Shown: one piece after another, positions 1-7,024 of the stretch
Layout of the letters: every line of letters starts with the position of its first letter
How positions within the stretch are numbered: the first letter of the stretch is position 1
From: JANYBV01 sp043763155
GTDB lineage: Bacteria; Pseudomonadota; Alphaproteobacteria; Rickettsiales; SXRF01
Length of the DNA stretch: 20,387 bases
Assembly (NCBI GenBank): GCA_043763155.1
Contig: JAYULW010000114.1
Span: 1 to 20,387 of the forward strand
Reading direction: 5' to 3'
The notes under the pieces: generated by a model
What the model was told of the DNA's origin: nothing
Database searches by the model: none
What the model saw: only the letters and a program-made list of their open reading frames with translations
Position numbers and translations under genes: made by a program

Positions 1-1023
1 CCAGTCCTGGGGAATCTGCATGAATCCCCACGCGTCCAGCAGCGGCATATGCGAAGGCGGCGTCACAATCACCAATAAATACGTAAACGCCGAAAGCCCG
101 CCCGCCGCCCAAGGCATGAACTTGGCTGAAATTTCGCCCTTCAGCAGCGTGTCGCACAGCAGCGACCCAATGGCCGTGCCGATGGAAAACACCGTCAGCA
201 GCAAAATATATACCTGATTGTCTGCTCCCACCACGGCCTGCGCATAATTGGCAAACTGCGACATATACACCGACGCAAACAGCAAAAACCACGACAGCGC
301 CAGAATCGGCAGCCACACCGTGCGGTCCTGCGCCGCATAGCTCACAATGGACTTGGTCCCCCGCCACAAATTAAAATCAATCACCATATCGGGGTGCGAA
401 ATCTGCGACGTCGGAATAAAACTGGCCGCCAGCAGCCCCGCCAGCGCAATAGCAATCGCCGAATAGCCAATAATATTGCCCGGATACTCCACCAGCAGCC
501 CGCCCGCAATCAGCCCGAAGAGAATTGCAATGTAACTCCCCCCCGCCATAAACCCATTACCCGCCAGCAACTCATTTTTGCGCAAATGGTCCGGCAAAAT
601 GCTGAACTTGATCGGGCTGTAAAACGTCGTATGCATCCCGCTTAAAAACAGCATCACCATCAGCAGCGGAATATTTTCCGTCTGGAACCCAAAAAACGCG
701 ATGCCCATGATGCACACTTCCGCAACCTTGGCGATAACCACCAGCCGCGACTTCTCAAATTTATCGGCCAAAGACCCCGCAATCGAAGAAAACAAAATCA
801 GCGGAACCATCAGCAGCGCCGAACACATCGTGACCAGAATCTCCGGCTGCATCGGCAGGCTAATGCCCTTGCGCGCCGAATACGCAATCAGCACCACCAG
901 CCCCGAACGAATCAAATTATCGTTAAACGCGCCAAGGAAGGTTGCCAAAAACACCGGCAAAAACCGCAAGCGCATAAACAGCTTGAACTTCAAAGGGGGC
1001 AGGTGCAACGCTTCGATTTCCAT
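1..1023 (-). CDS. MFS transporter, LplT/Aas-like, N-terminal part (runs off left edge)
   Basis: About 341 residues are visible, from an ATG at 1023 to the window edge with no stop, so the C-terminus is missing. The N-terminus carries FLGAFNDN, the hallmark of the MFS domain in lysophospholipid transporters (LplT) and of the large MFS-PlsC-acyl-ACP synthetase fusions. It is followed by successive hydrophobic helices and a GSLADKFEKSR loop of the MFS GxLaDrxGRr type. The family flips lysophospholipids across the inner membrane for re-acylation. The start is supported by an AGGGG ribosome site about five bases upstream, which overlaps the dgkA stop. The gene follows dgkA by 7 bp in the same direction, so it is almost surely co-transcribed. 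The visible part cannot show whether this is a stand-alone carrier of about 430 residues or the front of an Aas-type fusion. A generic MFS exporter is the alternative. Confidence 0.8.
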   Translation of the reverse strand, partial: MEIEALHLPPLKFKLFMRLRFLPVFLATFLGAFNDNLIRSGLVVLIAYSARKGISLPMQPEILVTMCSALLMVPLILFSSIAGSLADKFEKSRLVVIAKVAEVCIMGIAFFGFQTENIPLLMVMLFLSGMHTTFYSPIKFSILPDHLRKNELLAGNGFMAGGSYIAILFGLIAGGLLVEYPGNIIGYSAIAIALAGLLAASFIPTSQISHPDMVIDFNLWRGTKSIVSYAAQDRTVWLPILALSWFLLFASVYMSQFANYAQAVVGADNQVYILLLTVFSIGTAIGSLLCDTLLKGEISAKFMPWAAGGLSAFTYLLVIVTPPSHMPLLDAWGFMQIPQDW

Positions 1024-1030
1024 GCGGCCC

Positions 1031-1393
1031 CTACGTCAGCACAATGAAAAACCACACCAGCCCGGCATTCACCAGGCTCACCAGCACCGCAGCGCTCCCC
1101 ACGTCCTTCGCCGCCTTAGACAAAGGGTGAATCTCGGCGGAAATACGGTCAATCGCCGCCTCAATCCCGCAATTCAGCAGCTCCACCACCAGCACCAGCA
1201 GCACGCTGCCCGTAAGCATTGCCCGCTCCACGCCCGAATGCCCAAGGCACAGCGCCAGCGGCAGCATAATGCCCGCTAAATACGCCTCCGTGCGAAACGG
1301 CGCCTGCTGCCACGCCCACTGCAACCCGGAAACAGAGTAGCCATATGCGTTCACAATGCGCCGCATTTCGTCAGATAGCTTCTTTCTGCTCAT
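1031..1393 (-). CDS. dgkA: Diacylglycerol kinase (DgkA family)
   Basis: This 120-residue integral membrane kinase phosphorylates diacylglycerol to phosphatidate with ATP; E. coli DgkA has 122 residues. The family core ELLNCGIEAAIDR begins at residue 71 and is followed by the AKDVGSAAV stretch near 95-103. E71, N74 and E78 keep the spacing of E. coli E69, N72 and E76. Three hydrophobic helices are visible at about 38-52, 60-78 and 98-118. The ATG at 1393 is preferred because translation from it begins with a short basic amphipathic stretch as in the family and has GGA upstream. A longer reading to 1444 would only extend into the preceding gene. The first 23 bp overlap the 3' end of the Ntn-hydrolase gene, so translation is probably coupled. 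Its product, phosphatidate, re-enters phospholipid synthesis, which fits a lipid-recycling operon. Confidence 0.93.
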   Translation of the reverse strand: MSRKKLSDEMRRIVNAYGYSVSGLQWAWQQAPFRTEAYLAGIMLPLALCLGHSGVERAMLTGSVLLVLVVELLNCGIEAAIDRISAEIHPLSKAAKDVGSAAVLVSLVNAGLVWFFIVLT

Positions 1394-2423
1394 ACATTTC
1401 CATGGGCAGGTTATAAATATCCGTCGCCGGGGTGATGCCCTCAAACCCCTGCACCAGCAGCCTCGTCACTTCCGCGTCCATCACCGCGCACATGCGCGTT
1501 TTTTTAGAAATGATCGGCGCGCGCAACCATTCAAAATGCGCAGGCGCAAGATCGTGGCCCAGAATATCGCCCGCCTGCCTGTAGCGCCCTTCACTGTCTT
1601 CTTCGCGTGGCCTCCAGCCTTCGCCGACCGTGGTCAGGCTGCTGGTAAAATGATTGCTGGCCACCAATTGTTGCCGCGCTCCCAGCTCCGAAACTTCCGC
1701 CGTATTTTCCAGCCGCTCGATCACGCAGCCTTCGCCCGCGCGCAGGCCCGCCAATACAAAAATCACCGGCATCGCAATACGCGTTTCACACAGCATAGTC
1801 TTGGCTTCATCATACGTCTTCGCGGTCTCAAACACCTTGCGCAATAAATGCGCGGGCGGCAGTCCTTCTTCGTTCGCCACGATCTTGCGGTTTTCCACCC
1901 AATCGCCCAAAAACGATTTGCCGTGCTTGCGCATCGGCGCCTGATTAATCGCAGCGCTAAACCGCCCCGGCGCCATAGCGGTAAAAACACCCGACATGCC
2001 CGGCCAGGTAAGATTATAAAAATCCCCCGCCTTGCTGCTCTGGCGCACCACCATCAGTTGTTTGCCCAATTCCGCAAACGGCCAGTCCATCACCCGTAAG
2101 AGCGAAACCGATTCGCCCGTGCGGTAAAGCCCGCTGGTGCAGCCCCACTCGTAGCAGGTGTTCAGCGCATATACCCCCGGCACGTCTAAAATATCGGCAA
2201 AAGTCTCAATTTCATACAAAAACGGGTTTCGCGTCTTCGCCAGCCACGCATGGGAGCGCTTATCCATGAACGGAAGCGCCAGATAGCTGGCCAAATGGCT
2301 CGCCAGCCCGAACGCATAAGTGCTGGCGCGAATGATGGTATTGGCCTTGTCGGGGAACGCGCGAAGCAGGTCCACTGGCGTTTTGCCGCGAAGGTCAACA
2401 AAGGGAATCGTTGTTTTAAGCAT
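1371..2423 (-). CDS. Acid ceramidase / NAAA-like Ntn hydrolase
   Basis: The 350-residue product resembles the cysteine Ntn hydrolases that cleave amide bonds of N-acyl lipids (acid ceramidase, N-acylethanolamine acid amidase, conjugated bile acid hydrolases). The putative nucleophile is C95 in GCTSG. It is followed by R110 and D113 in RVMDWP, matching the Cys...Arg-x-x-Asp arrangement of NAAA. N257 in VASNH is a good match for the conserved oxyanion asparagine. No signal peptide is evident, so a cytoplasmic or membrane-associated enzyme is likely. Maturation would need self-cleavage before C95. The start is uncertain. The longest frame begins with GTG at 2435, but the ATG at 2423 has GGGTGA at a better distance and is used here. 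This is the first gene of an operon with dgkA and the MFS gene. The substrate is not determinable from sequence; an N-acyl lipid is inferred. Confidence 0.75.
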   Translation of the reverse strand: MLKTTIPFVDLRGKTPVDLLRAFPDKANTIIRASTYAFGLASHLASYLALPFMDKRSHAWLAKTRNPFLYEIETFADILDVPGVYALNTCYEWGCTSGLYRTGESVSLLRVMDWPFAELGKQLMVVRQSSKAGDFYNLTWPGMSGVFTAMAPGRFSAAINQAPMRKHGKSFLGDWVENRKIVANEEGLPPAHLLRKVFETAKTYDEAKTMLCETRIAMPVIFVLAGLRAGEGCVIERLENTAEVSELGARQQLVASNHFTSSLTTVGEGWRPREEDSEGRYRQAGDILGHDLAPAHFEWLRAPIISKKTRMCAVMDAEVTRLLVQGFEGITPATDIYNLPMEMYEQKEAI

Positions 2424-2446
2424 AGCTGGTGTCACCCGCTCATAAC

Positions 2447-2461
2447 ATGTTGAGTCAACAT
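2447..2461. promoter_or_regulatory. Perfect 15-bp palindrome, candidate operator
   Basis: ATGTTGA-G-TCAACAT is a perfect inverted repeat with a single central base. It lies between the divergent Ntn-hydrolase gene (start 2423) and folE (start 2532). It overlaps the likely -35 box of the folE promoter, so a bound protein would block that promoter, and it is 23 bp from the other start codon. The symmetry is seen directly. The regulator is unknown. Confidence 0.5.
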
Positions 2462-2478
2462 TGGTTTACTTATATACT
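2450..2478 (+). promoter_or_regulatory. Likely sigma-70 promoter for folE-argE-apaG
   Basis: A TTGAGT -35 (2450-2455) and a TATACT -10 (2473-2478) are separated by exactly 17 bp. The matches to consensus are 4/6 and 5/6. Transcription would begin near 2485, giving a leader of about 45 bases before folE. No equally good promoter was found for the divergent gene. Confidence 0.55.
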
Positions 2479-2531
2479 GCCATGCCCGAACCAAACGCCA
2501 GCACTTTATACAATTTTGCTCTTATGAGAAT

Positions 2532-3179
2532 ATGGTTATGAAAAAATCCCCCGCCCCAAAAAACGCCCCGAAAAAAACAACGCCAAAAATAATTAAGAAA
2601 CCCACCCGCGAACAGGCCGAAGACGCGGTGCGCACCCTGATCCGCTGGGCCGGTGACGACCCAAGCCGCGAAGGCATGCTCGATACCCCCAAGCGCGTGG
2701 TGAAAGCGTATGATGAATTTTTCAGCGGCTACACCAAAGACCCGCAATCCATTTTAAATCGCACCTTCAAAGACGTGGAAGGTTACGACGAAATGATCGT
2801 ACTGCGCGATATTTGTTTCAGCTCCTTCTGCGAACACCACATGGTCCCCTTCACGGGCCGGGTGCATGTCGCCTACCTGCCGCAAGATAGCGTGGTGGGC
2901 CTAAGCAAGCTTGCGCGGCTGGTGGATGTTTTCGCCAAGCGCCTCCAGATTCAGGAAAAACTCACCGCCCAGATCGCCAATACATTGAATGATGTGTTGA
3001 AGCCCAAAGGCGTGGGCGTAGTGGTCGAGGCCACCCATATGTGCATGACCATGCGGGGTGTGCAAAAAACCGGGGCCGTGATGCAAACCAGCAAGCTCCT
3101 CGGCCGCTTCCGCACCGACGCCCGCACCCGCCAGGAATTCTACAGCCTCATCAACTTCCCGCCGCATACGAACCGATAA
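2532..3179 (+). CDS. folE: GTP cyclohydrolase I
   Basis: FolE converts GTP to 7,8-dihydroneopterin triphosphate, the first step of tetrahydrofolate (and queuosine precursor) synthesis, as a cytoplasmic homodecamer. The 215-residue product has the zinc ligands C100 and H103 in SSFCEHH and C171 in ATHMCM. The 71-residue spacing between the two cysteines equals that of E. coli C110 and C181. The N-terminal DTPKR motif is at 51-55 and the EHHMVPF substrate-binding stretch at 101-107. The first 24 residues are Lys/Pro-rich and probably disordered; the conserved domain starts near residue 25. A second in-frame ATG at 2538 is equally possible as the start. The gene opens an operon with argE (1 bp gap) and apaG. 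Confidence 0.96.
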   Translation: MVMKKSPAPKNAPKKTTPKIIKKPTREQAEDAVRTLIRWAGDDPSREGMLDTPKRVVKAYDEFFSGYTKDPQSILNRTFKDVEGYDEMIVLRDICFSSFCEHHMVPFTGRVHVAYLPQDSVVGLSKLARLVDVFAKRLQIQEKLTAQIANTLNDVLKPKGVGVVVEATHMCMTMRGVQKTGAVMQTSKLLGRFRTDARTRQEFYSLINFPPHTNR

Positions 3180-3180
3180 T

Positions 3181-4359
3181 ATGCAAACCGATTCGCTGCT
3201 GCAAGCCACCCTCACCCACCTCAAAGCCCTCGTTGGCTTCAACAGCGTAAGCTCCCTCTCCAACCTCCCCATCATTGACTATATCGAGGGCTACCTCACC
3301 GCCCATGGCGTGCCCTGCACCCGCGTCCCCTCGCCCGACGGAAATAAAAGTAATCTCCTTGCCCGCATTGGCCCCGAAGCCGTGGGCGGCGTCATCCTCT
3401 CCGGCCACACCGACGTGGTTCCCGTCGAAGGCCAGCCATGGGTCACCGATCCCTTTACCCTCACCGAAAAAGACGGCATTCTTTTTGGCCGCGGCACCGC
3501 CGACATGAAATCTTTCATCGCCGTTTGCCTCGCCATGGTCCCTGAGCTGAAAGCCGCCGCCACCAAAAAACCTTTCTGGTTTGCCTTTTCTTACGACGAA
3601 GAGGTCGGCTGCCTCGGCGCTCCCCATTTGCTGTCCCACATCGTGGCCAACATCCCCAAACCAGCCTACGCTATCATCGGCGAACCCACCCTGATGCAGG
3701 TCGTCACCGCCCACAAAGGCGTGATCTCGTTTGAAACCACCGTCACCGGCCTCGAATGGCACTCCAGCCAGCCCCACCTCGGCGTAAACGCCGTCCACGC
3801 CGCCTGCGACCTCGTAAACCTGCTCAGCACCATGGCCAAGGAGCAAGCCGCAACAGGCCTGCGCGACGAGCGCTTCACCCCGCCCCACACCACCGTGCAT
3901 GTCGGCACCATCCACGGCGGCACTGCGCGCAACATCATCCCCCGCGAGTGCGTCTTCCAGTGGGAGATCCGCCCACTCCCCGGCGACAACCACCAGAAAA
4001 TCCTCGACCGTTTCACCGCCCGCGTCGCCGAGCTGCTCGCGCAGATGCAAGCTGTCCACCCACAGGCCTCCATCACCTCCCGCCCTATCTCGCACATGAC
4101 TGGCGTCACCCTGCCCGCATCCGCGCAAGCCAACTGCCACACAGTCATGCGCTGCGCGCAAACCAACGCCGAAAAAGCAGTATCTTTCGGCACCGAAGCA
4201 GGCGTGTTCAACGACCACGGCGTGCCCGCCATCATCTGCGGCCCCGGCGATATTCAGCAAGCCCATAAGCCAAATGAATTTATCGAACTGGCACAAATTC
4301 GCGCCTGCATCGAGTTCATGTTGCGATTGACCTCCGACGCGCAAATCGCTACACATTAA
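3181..4359 (+). CDS. argE: Acetylornithine deacetylase
   Basis: ArgE removes acetate from N2-acetylornithine to give ornithine in arginine synthesis. It is a cytoplasmic M20-family, dinuclear-zinc amidohydrolase. The 392 residues (about 383 in E. coli) show the metal-site motifs in order: SGHTDVVP with H76, RGTADMK with D108, the catalytic pair E140-E141 in DEEVGC, GEPT with E168, and AHKPNEF with H362. GTEAGVF near 337-343 also fits ArgE. The lid/dimerisation domain spans roughly 178-290. The ATG is one base after the folE stop, so it is surely in the folE transcript. Succinyl-diaminopimelate desuccinylase (DapE) is the nearest alternative; the length and the HKPNEF ending favour ArgE. Arginine and folate steps have no evident functional link, so this looks like housekeeping clustering. 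Confidence 0.92.
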   Translation: MQTDSLLQATLTHLKALVGFNSVSSLSNLPIIDYIEGYLTAHGVPCTRVPSPDGNKSNLLARIGPEAVGGVILSGHTDVVPVEGQPWVTDPFTLTEKDGILFGRGTADMKSFIAVCLAMVPELKAAATKKPFWFAFSYDEEVGCLGAPHLLSHIVANIPKPAYAIIGEPTLMQVVTAHKGVISFETTVTGLEWHSSQPHLGVNAVHAACDLVNLLSTMAKEQAATGLRDERFTPPHTTVHVGTIHGGTARNIIPRECVFQWEIRPLPGDNHQKILDRFTARVAELLAQMQAVHPQASITSRPISHMTGVTLPASAQANCHTVMRCAQTNAEKAVSFGTEAGVFNDHGVPAIICGPGDIQQAHKPNEFIELAQIRACIEFMLRLTSDAQIATH

Positions 4360-4362
4360 GTC

Positions 4363-4755
4363 ATGTACAGAAGCATCACGCACGACATCCAGATTACCGT
4401 GGTTCCCGTCTACTTGGAGGAGCAATCCGACCCAGAGGACCATCACTATGTCTGGGCATATACGATTGAGCTGGAAAACACCGGCGACAAAACCGTGCAG
4501 CTCATGAACCGCCACTGGCACATCACCGACGCTAACGGCAGCGTGCAGGAAGTGCGCGGCGCAGGCGTGGTCGGCGAACAACCCGTGCTGAATGCCGGCG
4601 ACGAATACCAGTATACCAGCGGCGCAGCCCTGCGCACCCCCTCCGGCATCATGCGCGGCAGCTACGAAATGACCACCGAAGACGGCGAGTCCTTTTTGGT
4701 GGAAATCCCTATTTTTTCGCTGGATAGCCCCGACCAACTCCAGCGCCCGAACTAG
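4363..4755 (+). CDS. apaG: ApaG protein (Co2+/Mg2+ efflux-associated family)
   Basis: The 130-residue protein is a typical single-domain ApaG with a fibronectin-III-like beta sandwich. Family signatures are YVWAYTIELENTG (29-41), LMNRHWHITDANG (47-59), EVRGAGVVGEQPVL (63-76) and YTSGAALRTPSGIMRGSYEM (85-104). ApaG is linked genetically to Co2+ resistance in Salmonella and Mg2+ efflux, and its fold recurs in eukaryotic FBXO3. The biochemical role is unsettled. It starts three bases after the argE stop with no clear ribosome site, so re-initiation after argE is likely. It appears to be the last gene of the folE operon. A small TAGCA/TGCTA stem follows its stop but lacks a T-run, so I do not call a terminator. 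Confidence 0.95.
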   Translation: MYRSITHDIQITVVPVYLEEQSDPEDHHYVWAYTIELENTGDKTVQLMNRHWHITDANGSVQEVRGAGVVGEQPVLNAGDEYQYTSGAALRTPSGIMRGSYEMTTEDGESFLVEIPIFSLDSPDQLQRPN

Positions 4756-4774
4756 CAATACTGCTAAAAAATCA

Positions 4775-4803
4775 TTGCCTTAGCTCAAATTTTGTCATAA
4801 TAT
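4775..4803 (+). promoter_or_regulatory. Tentative promoter for the 4868-5335 gene
   Basis: TTGCCT (4775-4780) and TAATAT (4798-4803) are spaced by 17 bp in an AT-rich gap, with 4/6 matches each. Overlapping it, TTGTCAT occurs twice (4792-4798 and 4803-4809) with an 11-bp period, about one helical turn, which could be a protein-binding direct repeat. The evidence is positional and weak. Confidence 0.3.
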
Positions 4804-4867
4804 TGTCATGTGCTTTTGCCCGCCGCTTCGGGTAAAATAGTAAGATAATACAACAAAGGTCTCCCGG

Positions 4868-5335
4868 ATGTCTGATGGCGGTCCCGCACTAAGTGCCGAC
4901 AGAGTTGCGCAAATCAACGCAGCTAACGCCGCGCCCCCGTCCGATAAACCCAAAACCCTCGACGAATTCATCAGCTCGCTGATGGAAATGCCCATGCGCA
5001 TCATCAGCAAGCTCACGCCCGTGAATGCCGAAGCCGCGCTCAAAACCGGCGTGTTCGTAAACGCCGACATCACCAAAGCGGGCATTCAGGTCAACAACCA
5101 GATCATGAAGGCAAACCCGCTCGCCATTTCCTCAAACATCGGCAACATGATCGCCGAAGGTGTGCAGGTGGCCAGCGTCAAAGATTTTAGCGGCGTAAAA
5201 GGCACCGCCGTTGAAGGTATTCCCGTGCAGGCCGCCGTGCATATTCCCATGTCCGACCTGTTCGTGAGCATGCCCCCAAGCCACACGCCGAACATCAGCG
5301 CCCCCGAACGCTCTATGGGCAATATGATTGGCTAA
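4868..5335 (+). CDS. Hypothetical protein, 155 residues
   Basis: I do not recognise this protein. It is probably real: AAAGG sits seven to eight bases before the ATG, the third codon positions are C-rich as in neighbouring plus-strand genes, and it fills its interval. It has no signal peptide, no membrane segment, and no Cys, Trp or Tyr at all. Residues 1-30 are Ala/Pro/Ser-rich and likely disordered. Residues 31-50 look amphipathic and Met-rich (LMEMPMRII). The middle, about 60-125, alternates small and aliphatic residues in a way that suggests beta strands. The tail is Pro/Ser/Met-rich. It stands alone between the folE operon and the transhydrogenase operon, with its own tentative promoter and a weak terminator after it. 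No function is inferred. Confidence 0.65.
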   Translation: MSDGGPALSADRVAQINAANAAPPSDKPKTLDEFISSLMEMPMRIISKLTPVNAEAALKTGVFVNADITKAGIQVNNQIMKANPLAISSNIGNMIAEGVQVASVKDFSGVKGTAVEGIPVQAAVHIPMSDLFVSMPPSHTPNISAPERSMGNMIG

Positions 5336-5378
5336 CGCGCTTTTCTTCTTTCTTCCCCCCGCTAAATCCACTAAAAAT

Positions 5379-5405
5379 ATCCCAGCCTTACAGCAGGGAT
5401 TTTTT
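5379..5405 (+). terminator. Weak possible intrinsic terminator
   Basis: ATCCC (5379-5383) pairs with GGGAT (5396-5400) around a 12-base loop and is followed by a run of T to 5405. The stem is only 5 bp. The same GGGA may instead serve as the ribosome site of pntAA, so this could be a dual-use or purely chance element. Confidence 0.25.
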
Positions 5406-5409
5406 ACAT

Positions 5410-6534
5410 ATGAAGATAGCCGTATTAAAAGAACGCAAACCCGGTGAACTTCGCGTCGCCGCTACCCCCGACGCAGTCAAAAAATACATCGCTGGCGGAA
5501 ACACCGTAGTCGTAGAAGCCGGCGCAGGCAAAGGCTCGTCCATCCCCGACGCCGATTACGTGGCCGCTGGCGCGCAAATCGCCGCCGAACTCAGCGATGC
5601 AACCACAGACGCAGCCCTCATCTTAAAGGTGAACGCTCCCGAAAAAGAAGAGCTGATGCTCATCCCCGAAGGCGCAATCCTCGTAGGCCAGCTCGACCCC
5701 CATGCAAACGCCGATGCGCTGGCCGCCTACCACCTCAAAAAACTTTCCACCTTCGCCTTGGAACTTCTCCCCCGCATCTCCCGCGCCCAAAGCATGGACG
5801 TGCTTTCCTCACAGTCCAACCTCGCAGGGTACCGCGCCGTGATTGATGCGGTTGCCGCCTTCGGCAAAGTCGTCCCCATGATGATGACCGCCGCAGGAAC
5901 CGTCGCCCCCGCTAAAGCCCTCATTCTGGGCGCAGGCGTTGCAGGCCTGCAAGCCATCGCCACCGCCCGTCGCTTAGGCGCGGTCGTCTCCGCCTTCGAC
6001 GTTCGCCCTGCGGTCAAAGAACAGGTGGAATCCCTCGGCGCAAAATTCATCGAAGTTCCCGCCGCCGAATCCGGCGAAGCCACGGGCGGCTACGCAAAAG
6101 AAATGAGCGACGATTACAAACAAAAACAATCCCAACTCATCGCCGACACGCTGAAAAAGCAAGACATGGTCATCACCACCGCCCTCATCCCCGGCAAGCC
6201 CGCGCCTGTGCTGATCACCGAAGATATGGTCAAAGGCATGAAACCCGGCTCCGTAATCGTAGACCTCGCCGCCGCGTCCGGCGGCAACTGCCCACTCACC
6301 AAACTCGATAAAGTCACCGAAAAATACGGCGTCACCATCATCGGTTTTTCAAACATGGCCGCCCGCGTATCGGTAGATGCCAGCCAGCTCTACGCCCGCA
6401 ACCTTTATAATTTCGTAAGCACCCTCCTCGTCTCAAAAGAAGGCGCCCCCGACGTGAAATGGGACGATGAACTGGTTATCGGCACCCTCCTTACCAAAGA
6501 CGGCCAAACCGTACATAAAAATTTCAAACCATGA
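5410..6534 (+). CDS. pntAA: NAD(P) transhydrogenase, alpha-1 subunit (domain I)
   Basis: This is the soluble NAD(H)-binding domain I of the proton-translocating transhydrogenase, which reduces NADP+ with NADH at the expense of the proton gradient. The 374 residues contain the alanine-dehydrogenase-like N-terminal lobe (KERKPGELRVAATP, 7-20), the RAQSMDVLSSQSNLAGY nucleotide-site segment (125-141) and the Rossmann loop GAGVAG (174-179). D197 at the end of the second strand would bind the adenosine ribose of NAD. VIGFSN-like and VDASQLYARN stretches follow near 340-365. The subunit ends before the membrane domain, as in Rhodospirillum-type split enzymes. AGCAGGGA lies upstream of the ATG at moderate distance. 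Its stop overlaps the next start by 4 bp (ATGA), which places the unknown membrane gene at 6531 in the same operon. Confidence 0.96.
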   Translation: MKIAVLKERKPGELRVAATPDAVKKYIAGGNTVVVEAGAGKGSSIPDADYVAAGAQIAAELSDATTDAALILKVNAPEKEELMLIPEGAILVGQLDPHANADALAAYHLKKLSTFALELLPRISRAQSMDVLSSQSNLAGYRAVIDAVAAFGKVVPMMMTAAGTVAPAKALILGAGVAGLQAIATARRLGAVVSAFDVRPAVKEQVESLGAKFIEVPAAESGEATGGYAKEMSDDYKQKQSQLIADTLKKQDMVITTALIPGKPAPVLITEDMVKGMKPGSVIVDLAAASGGNCPLTKLDKVTEKYGVTIIGFSNMAARVSVDASQLYARNLYNFVSTLLVSKEGAPDVKWDDELVIGTLLTKDGQTVHKNFKP

Positions 6535-7022
6535 AAAAATTCCTGAAAATTTTCGCCATTATTAGCAGCATCCTCATCCTGCTCGTCATCGTTTGCGGCG
6601 CGTATGGCATGTATAAATACAAAACCGATGCGGGTAATATCCAGTCCGAAACAGCCACCACCGCCATCGGTTCCATCAAAGCCATTTCCGCCGCATGGGA
6701 CCCCGCCGAGCTGCAAAAACGCGAACACCCCCGCCTCATCGCCGAACTCGTCAAACAAAACCAGAACCTCGAAGACTTCTTCAAAATCTACCGCAAGCTT
6801 GGCGCGCTCAAAGGTGAGCCAGCCTGCACCCTTGCCAATTTCCGCTCCAATGTCGGCATCCCCACCTTCACCCTCGCCGACTACACCTGCACCGCACCCT
6901 TTGAAAACGCCACCGCCACCTTCTACATGGAGCTATTGAAAGACAGCGACACCAACGGCGCGTATCTTTTCAGCACCTTCCGCGTAGATTCCCCCCTCTT
7001 CCTGAAAATACTGGAGAAATAG
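6531..7022 (+). CDS. Hypothetical single-pass membrane protein inside the pnt operon
   Basis: This is a 163-residue protein of unknown function. Residues 5-25 form one strongly hydrophobic helix after MKKFLK. The first ten residues and the absence of a clear signal-peptidase site favour an uncleaved anchor with the rest in the periplasm. The exported part has helices near 57-94 and then alternating strands. C99 and C120 could form a disulfide. The helix-then-strands pattern ending in FSTFRVDSPLF recalls small NTF2-like DUF4019/DUF3887 domains, but that is only an impression. It overlaps the pntAA stop by 4 bp and lies 2 bp before pntAB, so it is translated with the transhydrogenase. Most split pnt operons have pntAA and pntAB adjacent, which makes this insertion notable. 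Roles such as assembly factor or accessory subunit are speculation from position. Confidence 0.75.
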   Translation: MKKFLKIFAIISSILILLVIVCGAYGMYKYKTDAGNIQSETATTAIGSIKAISAAWDPAELQKREHPRLIAELVKQNQNLEDFFKIYRKLGALKGEPACTLANFRSNVGIPTFTLADYTCTAPFENATATFYMELLKDSDTNGAYLFSTFRVDSPLFLKILEK

Positions 7023-7024
7023 CT

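Noticed and set aside
701..1279. Plus-strand frame of 192 residues over the MFS/dgkA junction
   Set aside because: Opposite two genes with clear family signatures; low-complexity His/Arg-rich tail; no ribosome site.
2466..2747. 93-residue minus-strand frame upstream of the Ntn hydrolase
   Set aside because: Most of it is the complement of folE codons and it has no homology pattern; it would also cover the folE promoter.
3151..4758. 535-residue open frame antisense to argE and apaG
   Set aside because: It is codon-aligned with two clearly real plus-strand genes that happen to share a frame. C-rich third positions there keep the complement free of stops, and the translation is Gly/Val/Asp/His-rich with no recognisable motif.
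4753..4766. TAGCA-ATAC-TGCTA hairpin after apaG as a terminator
   Set aside because: Five-base-pair stem followed by A rather than T residues on the plus strand, so it is not a convincing intrinsic terminator.
4817..4835. CCCG-CCGCTT-CGGG stem before the 155-residue gene as a riboswitch or terminator
   Set aside because: Only four pairs, no T-run and no further structure around it.
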